From Sthenelais limicola (Eukaryota; Annelida; Polychaeta; Phyllodocida; Sigalionidae), in the NCBI GenBank assembly GCA_942159475.1, contig OW804095.1, forward strand, positions 56,944,773-57,008,772: 64,000 bases of DNA, in the 5' to 3' direction. Within the stretch, counting starts at the first letter, position 1; the number at the start of each line of letters is the position of its first letter. Shown one piece after another: positions 56,541-64,000 of the stretch. A program made the position numbers and the translations under genes. The notes under the pieces are model-generated. The model was not told where the DNA came from, did not search any database, and worked only from the letters and a program-made list of their open reading frames with translations.

Positions 56541-56699
56541 GGGTGGGAGGTGGGTTGTTCGTGATGGGAAATGGATGAGAAGGATACATGTACATATAAT
56601 GTTTTCACATAAACCCATCGATCTTATGGCTATCGATACAACTAAAGGAAAAAAAGAAGGTGTCCATGGCTGCGCTAGCAAGGGCCACATACTCTTCAT

Positions 56700-56990
56700 T
56701 GACTTGCCACTGTCATAATATAGTACTATCAAACCATACATATATATATTGACTATCTTACGATACATAGAGATAAATAGACTAGATACATCTCTGTGAT
56801 GCGTATACATAAATAATTACATGTATACACTCCATTCAATTGAACCTATTGCTTATGTGTACCTCGTCTACCAAATAGGAAACTCATATCAATTCGCACA
56901 CAGAGAATTTACGAAGCAGATAAGTAATAAACACAAACACAAGGCAGCTTCTACTAGGAAAATTGAATGTGATACATATGTCAATTAAGC
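56700..56990 (+). repeat. Diverged copy of the 55560-55870 repeat
   Basis: Shared landmarks in the same order are GACTTGCCACT-TCATA, ATTCAATT-AAC-TATT, TTATGTGTACCT, AGGAAACTCATATCAA, GCACACAGAGAA and TACTAGGAA. The 5S-like head is missing, as in a 5'-truncated copy. Confidence 0.65.
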
Positions 56991-57934
56991 ACAGAACTCG
57001 AGGGGAGTTCTGTGAATTAAGCCAGTGAGGAGAGGCTGGCCGGGTATATATACTGTCGTTAACTCCGGACTATAGCGCCAACACTAGCTATCCGACTGGC
57101 ACATATATATATAGCCACGTGTAAATTATTGCCGGCGTAGTTAATTGTGTACTGATCACAAATGGTTATGGTAGGGGAATAGGGTTGATGTATAGATTGA
57201 TTTGTGGCTTGCCAAATTGGTTGAAAAATGGACACTCCGAAGTCAGTTCAAAAGGGGCAATTAGCCAGCATTATAATTGTGCTTTTTCATTATGAATTTT
57301 GCTGAATGGGAGGAGTGCATATAGATGTCCATATAAGTTCACTACCATAATTGAAGTGGCCTGAATGTGTTTCAGCTATTCAAGGATTGAACTACATCAT
57401 TCAGTCAATCGTATATTTTGACTGCTTCTATCGTTAGTCCCAACATGGCCATCTCACGCTTATAAGTCATATAGGGACAATTATGTCTCTATAACTAATT
57501 TTAGATCGTACCTCTTTCAAGTCTTTTTAGAACTATAGTCGCCACTTAATGTTGCCAAAGCACACCATGCTTGACTAATCTTGATTTCACAAATAATGGA
57601 GTTAATTGAATTGAACTGTCAATAAAGATGTACATTAATTTCCCATTCCATAATCATCTGCTATCGCTTATATTGGGTGAGTGTACCTCTGCCACTCCTC
57701 TGCCACTATCTTTATCGGCCTGCATAAGGTATTTTGTCTCAACCTGGTATCAATATGACCCATTTGCTGGGATGAATTGATGTGATTAGGACCATGAAAT
57801 TAGAAATTATGCTACTTTATGTAAGGTAGATAGACATGACTATTTGTGTAACCAATAGTTGATAGGGAAAGGCATTCATTCTTTCTCAATGAAGACGATA
57901 TGCAGTATAATAACCTATGGACCGCATCCGCACA
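56991..57934. other. Non-coding region
   Basis: No gene or clear repeat seen. Confidence 0.45.
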
Positions 57935-58120
57935 TTGGCAAAGTACACCATGGAGAGAGACACAGCATAGAGAGCGTCACATCTTATACGCTGCATGTGC
58001 CTTAAGTAGATATAATTAACTATATATCGTTAGACCAACTTTGTACATATCCCACTAATGAAATCGTACAGCATAATAGAAACGGTACACATGTACTAAA
58101 TGAGGCAAAATGACGCTGCA
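57935..58120. repeat. Diverged repeat paired with 52530-52720
   Basis: Shared segments include TACAC-ATGGAG, TTATACGCT and CATATCCCA-TAATGAAATCG, at similar spacing and in the same orientation. Confidence 0.45.
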
Positions 58121-58340
58121 ATTAGCACATGTGCTACCGCAGGCACGTACTGGGCTATATGTCCGCTCAGACACAATTATCGCTGCCAAAGATGTCTAAT
58201 TGATTGATGATTAGAAATATTCATTTAAGCTAGCAATATGTATCTATGTCTGATTTTGAGATAAACTAAAGAAATCATTTGGGATATGGTATGTCTAGGA
58301 GCGCGCCCGTATACCACATGCACCTGTTATAAATGGCCAA

Positions 58341-58594
58341 TACACAGGGTAGGTACGGAATAGCTTTTCGGTAGTGCGATTGGGGCCTATTTTAGGTCGG
58401 GATGCAGGATTTAAAAGGGTCAATACGCGATTGGGGAAAGGGGTTCAGATCCAGATTTAATTTTTCCAGGTAGGGATTGCAAATAGGAAAACGTGATTGC
58501 ACATTGAAAACGTACAGGATTCGGGAATTGCATGGGGCTTATAAAAAATGTGAAACGGGATTCAAGAGGGGGTCTTAATTCTCTACCCTGTGTA
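58341..58594. mobile_element. TA-flanked MITE with CACAGGGTAG ends
   Basis: TA|CACAGGGTAG at the left and CTACCCTGTG|TA at the right give a 10-bp perfect inverted repeat with TA target duplication. The interior has short repeats of GCGATTGGGG and GGGAT-style motifs and no coding frame. Confidence 0.8.
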
Positions 58595-58940
58595 GAGTCG
58601 TACGGCAAGGCAGAATTGCCACAATACAATTACATGTGATGTCACACATTGTTAAAAAATGCAGTACTCACTGTTGAGGAATATGGCTGCGCCGTGAATT
58701 GTCCCTTTATGATGTCTGCGCTGATTATTAGATGAAGGAGGACAGGATGGGGCAGTAGAAAGATATGTATAGTTGGACTCTTCCTAGCTGACACGATCCA
58801 TGCACGAACCTGTTGTGTTGATGGATGCAAGAAGATAGAGTTAGTCACTATATATAATGTAAATGCCAAATGCGAGTAAATGACAAGTAAAGTAAAAGAC
58901 TATATATATAATTCAGATGATGATTTAGTAGTATACTCAC

Positions 58941-59053
58941 AAAAATCACGCAGACAAGTTGGCAAGTAAAGATGCGTCTTTCTTGGTGATATAGCTTCTC
59001 GATCGTGTGCGGTGTACGTGCAAAGATTTGTTTCAGGCGCCAACTTTAACTGA
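58941..59053 (-). other. Probable non-coding first exon of an unidentified minus-strand gene
   Basis: The exon starts at the initiator near 59050 and ends at a strong donor (GATTTTT|GTGAGTAT at 58940). It contains no ATG. Possible next exons lie near 58672, before another GTGAGTAC, but I could not follow the gene into coding sequence. Confidence 0.4.
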
Positions 59054-59142
59054 CCATCAACCGTCAGGTCCTACGGTTTTTATACGTCATTTCGACGCCT
59101 TTTTCCCAACACTCCGAACAACGCATATACGATATAGCCAAT
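59046..59142 (-). promoter_or_regulatory. Candidate RNA polymerase II core promoter (TATA, Inr, CRE, CCAAT)
   Basis: On the minus strand, TATAAAAA lies at 59077-59084. TGACGT (a CRE half-site) adjoins it upstream. An initiator-like TCAGTT lies about 33 bp downstream at 59048-59053. A CCAAT box in the other orientation lies at 59138-59142. The spacing fits a genuine TATA promoter. Confidence 0.45.
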
Positions 59143-59404
59143 CACGAGAAGGAACATCCTCCAGTGTTCATTGATAGACAAAGGTCATTAGTTGTTCCAC
59201 CCCGACTGGACTACACCCCACTATACCTTAGTACCGCCCCTCAACTGGCCCATTCATGTCAATCAACTGTCACCCCTATGGAACTGACCATGCAATCGTT
59301 TAAGAAGTGATCGAATGGGTATATACCTATGATCGAGCATTTTGAAATACTAAAGACAGCTAGACATATGATTATATAATAGATATATTAAACAAAATTT
59401 ATGA

Positions 59405-60432
59405 ATGCTTTGTATTCAGATTTCTAGGCTCAAATTTCAGATTCCCTTCAAACTGAGGGAAATCTTTCTCACTCAGACTACAAGGCCTATATAATCAAAC
59501 TATATATGGCCAGAAAAAAGAATTTAGACATTAGAATAGCTCCAGACTTTGTATTCAGATTTCTAGCCTCAAATTTCAGATTCCCTTCAAACTGAGGGAA
59601 ATCTTTCTCACTCAGACTACAAGGCCTATATATAATCAAACTATGGCCAGAAAAAAGAATTTAGACATTAGAATAGCTCCAGACTTTGTATTCAGATTTC
59701 TAGCCTCAAATTTCAGATTCCCTTCAAACTGAGGGAAATCTTTCTCACTCAGACTACAAGGCCTATATATAATCAAACTATGGCCAGAAAAAAGAATTTA
59801 GACATTAGAATAGCTCCAGACTTTGTATTCAGATTTCTAGCCTCAAATTTCAGATTCCCTTCAAACTGAGGGAAATCTTTCTCACTCAGACTATAAGGCC
59901 TATATAATCAAACTATGGCCAGAAAAAAGAATTTAGACATTAGAATAGCTCCAGACTTTGTATTCAGATTTCTAGCCTCAAATTTCAGATTCCCTTCAAA
60001 CTGAGGGAAATCTTTCTCACTCAGACTACAACGCCTATATAATCAAACTATGGCCAGAAAAAAGAATTTAGACATTAGAATAGCTCCAGACTTTGTATTC
60101 AGATTTCTAGCCTCAAATTTCAGATTCCCTTCAAACTGAGGGAAATCTTTCTCACTCAGACTATAAGGCCTATATAATCAAACTATGGCCAGAAAAAAGA
60201 ATTTAGACATTAGAATAGCTCCAGACTTTGTATTCAGATTTCTAGCCTCAAATTTCAGATTCCCTTCAAACTGAGGGAAATCTTTCTCACTCAGACTACA
60301 ACGCCTATATAATCAAACTATGGCCAGAAAAAAGAATTTAGACATTAGAATAGCTCCAGACTTTGTATTCAGATTTCTAGCCTCAAATTTCAGATTCCCT
60401 TCAAACTGAGGGAAATCTTTCTCACTCTTCTT
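59405..60432. repeat. Satellite array, about 7.5 units of 135-139 bp
   Basis: Units start TGTATTCAGATTTCTAG at 59411, 59550, 59687, 59824, 59959, 60094, 60229 and 60364. Spacing falls from 139 to 137 to a constant 135 bp. Each contains the hairpin AGATTCCCTTCAAACTGAGG with AAATCT. Variants ACTATAAGGCC and ACTACAACGCC alternate in units 4-7, giving a 270-bp dimer. The last unit is truncated. Confidence 0.97.
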
Positions 60433-60959
60433 TCTCACTTTTCACTTTTCTTAAGGAGAGTTCGGGCCAGCCCTATAATTGCTAAAAGTAATTGCCAATG
60501 GGTAGAAGATTACGTACCTGATTCTATAGTTCCCATAAGATAGGGACAATTTGTTTGAAGTATGTTGGAAATGTTATTTGTATTTATGTTAATGTCCTGT
60601 CAACCTTTGGACCCATGAGTTGCTCAAGTTGCTTAATTTTTGCGATCAACGATGAAAACATGCAGCTGTTTTAATAATACACAACACCCCACTCGTCCCT
60701 TAAGAATTCCTTTATTTTCGAAATCACATTTTTTTTTTGGAAATAGTTGTGTAAAGACCCATCAGCCAGCTATATATGCCTATAGCTATATATGGGACCG
60801 ATATACACAAGCCAGCTATATAGCTGCATTTAGCCACGGATCATTGCAACGACCGACAATTAGTGGAGCAAAAGGTTGACAGGGCATTACCAAATAGTAT
60901 TAGAATTTCACTGCTTTAAAGTGCGTCTTATGGGAAGTATAGAATCCCGTATTTTATAC
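60433..60959. other. Non-coding region
   Basis: Nothing recognised; short palindromic AGCTATAT-type sequence near 60770-60830. Confidence 0.45.
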
Positions 60960-61073
60960 CAGTCAGGTTCAGAAGGCATTTGTGGTTTCAGGGAGTCATT
61001 AACACTTTAGCCTTATTAGTCTTAGCCTTGCGGTTAAGCTTAATTATCGCTGGATGTGGACTGGACCTAACTG
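60960..61073 (+). mobile_element. CAGTYAGGTYCAGA MITE, copy 2 (short form)
   Basis: 114 bp. It has both ends but lacks two internal segments found in the other copies (the GTCACCTAAG part and the TCGAGGAATGT part). No clear target duplication. Confidence 0.8.
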
Positions 61074-62198
61074 AATTAAAGGTGTTGCATAAATTTGGTC
61101 AACTTTGACTGGCATCCCTCGAGTATATGTATATTTGATGGGCGGATCGAGGTGGAAGATCTGTTGGCAGATCGGCTCCTGTCCATTTCATTTAATTGTA
61201 CTGATCAAGTTTAATACAAATGTTTATATATAGTCAAAGTCAGCTCATACAAGTGCAAATTGTTTTCTCTACATTGAATTGCAATTAAAGAATTGTTTAA
61301 TGTTTAATAGTCTTAGTTAAATTCGAGCAAGTCAGTTTAAAGTGTAGAGATTTTATTTGTCTGAAGAATAATTGCAATTGTGATGGCAGAGTGCATGGCC
61401 CATATTACGCATCACCCGCTGGAAATTCCCTAAGATTTGCCATTACTTCATCTTGGACCGCCGTGACATTGTTCTATCCCTATAAAATGTCAACGGCTAT
61501 AATTCCTTCCTTGGTCAACCGGCCGGCTAGTTATAAGTAGCTTGACTGAAGACTATAGGTGCATACATAGGCTGCATAAAATTCTGTGTCGGCAGGAAAT
61601 TCTGTGTCGGTAGCTCCATTCATTAATTAATGGATACAACAGGCGGTGCAGTGTGTCATCGATCGCCAGTTAGCTCGATACATAACCGCTCCCTTTACCG
61701 ATGCTGCATGCGTGGCATGGCGGTAATTGCCTCACTAATTAATGCCGAACAGGAACTATAGAGATATGCTTATCGCGCTAGCTAGCAGAACTCTAGTTTG
61801 GCCGTTGGACGCAACATATACAAATATATGTTTGACAAACAACTTAACTGAAATGTTGGACTTTTATGGTCACAGATATCTATAGCTGTTATAGTGTATG
61901 CATGGGCCAAACATAAGTTGATTAGTTCAGTCGTTACATTTCGGTATGTAAAGCCAAACAACAGATGAACGCAAAGACCAATTAGCTATAGCCGGGGCAC
62001 TTCAATTGAATACAAATTGTATTAGCATCAATCAAACATAGATTAACGCATCTTATAATTTGAAAATATAGATACGTACATCGACTTTTTATAATTAATT
62101 GTCTACTTCATAGGAAAGTCGTATATATGAATAATTAGAGATCGAGATGCAATGCAACTTTGTGACTTAGGATGTGTGGCGTGAGCACACTCCTCAGA
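61074..62198. other. Non-coding region
   Basis: Nothing recognised apart from short tandem AAATTCTGTGTCGG (two copies near 61580-61610). Confidence 0.45.
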
Positions 62199-62348
62199 CA
62201 GTCAGGTTCAGAAGGCAGTTAATTGTGGTCACCTAAGTTTCAGGGAGTCATTAACTCTTTATTAGCCTTAGTCTTAGCCTTAAATTGCGGTTAAGCTTAT
62301 CGCTGGATGCATGTGGAATCGAGGAATGTAGGTGTCTGGATATAACTG
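62199..62348 (+). mobile_element. CAGTYAGGTYCAGA MITE, copy 3
   Basis: 150 bp, flanked by CAGA at 62195-62198 and 62349-62352, a 4-bp target duplication. Confidence 0.88.
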
Positions 62349-63632
62349 CAGATACATATATACATGGAGACGGTTACATTGACATGGTGGGCAGGATTGG
62401 TTTAACCAAAGACTGATAGTGATCCATGCAGTCGTCATTGTGGCGAGTATGGGCTATGTGTGCTGATTAGAGAGATATGTATGACATATCATTAATTACT
62501 ATCATATCATTAAAGTTTGTTTTGATTCTTGCCATAATTGTTTTTTGCTGACCTATTTTGTGTTTTGGAGTTTTTGGCTCTTGTTATATGTGTTGATGTC
62601 AAAAGAGCAAGATTAAAATGAAGTTGTTCACCAGTGTTATTATGAGATATGAGGGAGGTAGATCGAGGGAGAGGTTGGTTAGAAAAGTTATATATTTGAA
62701 AAATGAATGGGTACAATATTTGGTGATGCATAGCGAGTGGGGTGACTAAAAATATTATTTATACTGAAGACATATACTGATTATACTGAGGAACGTCATA
62801 TGATGATGCATGCAGGGATGCAATGGTTGGGTCATTATACGATCTATATATGACATGTACTGCATGCATGGGCCATATGTGTCTTTGTTTACTAACATTG
62901 CATGCGCAGCCAATGTACTAATGGACATTTCATATGTGGGGCCTACATTTAATGGATAGATACAGTGCATGCCTATATATGATTGATTAATTGTATATTA
63001 GTGGATAATCGAAATTATATTGTGTACATTGGCCACATACAGAAAGCCAACAGCTAGGCTGCCACGTACAGCGAGTTCACAATTTAATTTGACCGTTAAA
63101 TGGATATATATAGCGGGCATGCAAGGACACGCGGCCCGCTGCCATATCTCCTGACGCAGCCATTTCATCAATATATGAGACCTGCCAACAATCAAAGTCA
63201 CTATATCTATAGCTGCTTAATGTAACTCTAATGTCAGATATTAACGTTAAAGAGATGTACTCTAGCAGCAGCTATAGAGTCGGTGCTCAGAGTGGAATCT
63301 ATAGTACGGATGCATCGAGGCCATGCACGTACATGATATATGTGTACGGGTATATATCGCTTCGACAAGGATATATATAGCTTGCATGGCCGCGTGATCC
63401 CGGCACTTCCCCCGGTCAATGGGGAATATCATGTATATGGAATCCAAAATGTAGGGGCATCTAGCTAGGGAATTGTCTAAAAGGAGGTATATATATAGAC
63501 CCTTAGTCCGAAAATTACAAGCCCCTCAGTCAAATATAGCACAAGTAGAAAATCCCATCATATGTAATTGTCATATATGTGCACATTGTCAGACACAAAT
63601 GGATATATATGGTGTGACTGATATCCAGTGTA
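62349..63632. other. Non-coding region
   Basis: AT-rich, with many short TATATAGCT and GCATGC palindromes, but no gene or longer repeat that I can support. Confidence 0.45.
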
Positions 63633-63769
63633 CAGTCAGGTTCAGAAGGCAGTTGTGGTCACCTAAGTTTCAGGGAGTCATTAACACTTTAGCCTTATAG
63701 TCTTAGCCTTGCGGTTAAGCTTATCGCTGGATGTGGAATCGAGGAATGTGGGGTGTCTGGACCTAACTG
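63633..63769 (+). mobile_element. CAGTYAGGTYCAGA MITE, copy 4
   Basis: 137 bp, flanked by TGTA at 63629-63632 and 63770-63773. It is the best-preserved copy. Confidence 0.9.
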
Positions 63770-63773
63770 TGTA

Positions 63774-64000
63774 TGCAGCTACATGAGCCATAGATCCAAA
63801 CGATTTAATTTAGAGATATTTAGAGATATTTAGAGATAAGCTAGAAAGACTTCAGAACAGGGCTATATATTCGCATTATTTCGCATGCTGGGAAGTTTGA
63901 CAGCGTGTCCGGAATAAGGTCATCCCTGGGGCTATACATACTATACCCCTACAAGACCGTAGAGACCATGCACCTCATTATGGGAATTATGCATAGCAGG
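63774..64000. other. Non-coding end of window
   Basis: Nothing recognised except three AGAGATATTT repeats near 63812-63840. Confidence 0.45.

Overview
This window looks like AT-rich nuclear DNA from an invertebrate animal. Evidence: a conserved animal gene split into many small exons with GT-AG introns, and a load of eukaryotic transposons (a tyrosine-recombinase retroelement, a Gypsy-type LTR element, an I/Jockey-like LINE, a CACTA-type DNA transposon and several MITEs). I cannot fix the phylum from the sequence. No bacterial-type operons, CRISPR arrays, or convincing tRNA or rRNA genes were seen.

Region 1 (1-20.2 kb). The only host gene I can reconstruct is a long annexin on the minus strand (7072-20183), with 17 coding exons in any one transcript and 633 residues. 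It has a Gly/Tyr/Pro-rich N-terminus like annexins 7 and 11, an added charged coiled-coil segment, and four annexin repeats. Two adjacent 101-nt exons (9343-9443 and 10410-10510) encode alternative versions of the same half of repeat 2. Their length, phase and sequence fit mutually exclusive splicing. Its introns hold a large palindromic repeat, microsatellites and dispersed repeats. Upstream of 20.2 kb is duplicated non-coding DNA.

Region 2 (22.3-32 kb). A complete Ngaro-type tyrosine-recombinase retrotransposon (22672-27888, minus) carries the split direct repeats A1-ORFs-B1-A2-B2. Its gag and pol frames are continuous apart from one UAG codon. It sits inside a foldback-repeat cluster rich in the motif GCTGAACAG. 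A separate foldback element lies at 31.1 kb.

Region 3 (32-37.4 kb). A young Gypsy-type LTR retrotransposon (32338-36761, minus) has 136-bp LTRs with one mismatch and a single 1348-residue gag-pol frame. It is inserted in a CT-rich minisatellite.

Region 4 (37.4-52.3 kb). This is a nest of CACTA/EnSpm-like DNA: an AACGTT-rich subterminal-type region, a fragmented transposase copy mixed with LINE pieces in tandem, a six-exon accessory gene with a DUF4806-like core, and a second transposase whose frame is cut by a TTAA-flanked MITE. A 2.4-kb intron of the accessory gene carries an array of the 15-mer TACCRTGCGTATGCC in both orientations.

Region 5 (52.3-64 kb). This is mainly non-coding: a 135-139 bp satellite with a partial dimeric higher-order pattern, a MITE family with 4-bp target duplications (four copies), a TA-flanked MITE, a possible 5S-derived SINE, and a TATA/Inr/CRE-type promoter with an untranslated first exon on the minus strand at 59 kb whose gene I could not identify.
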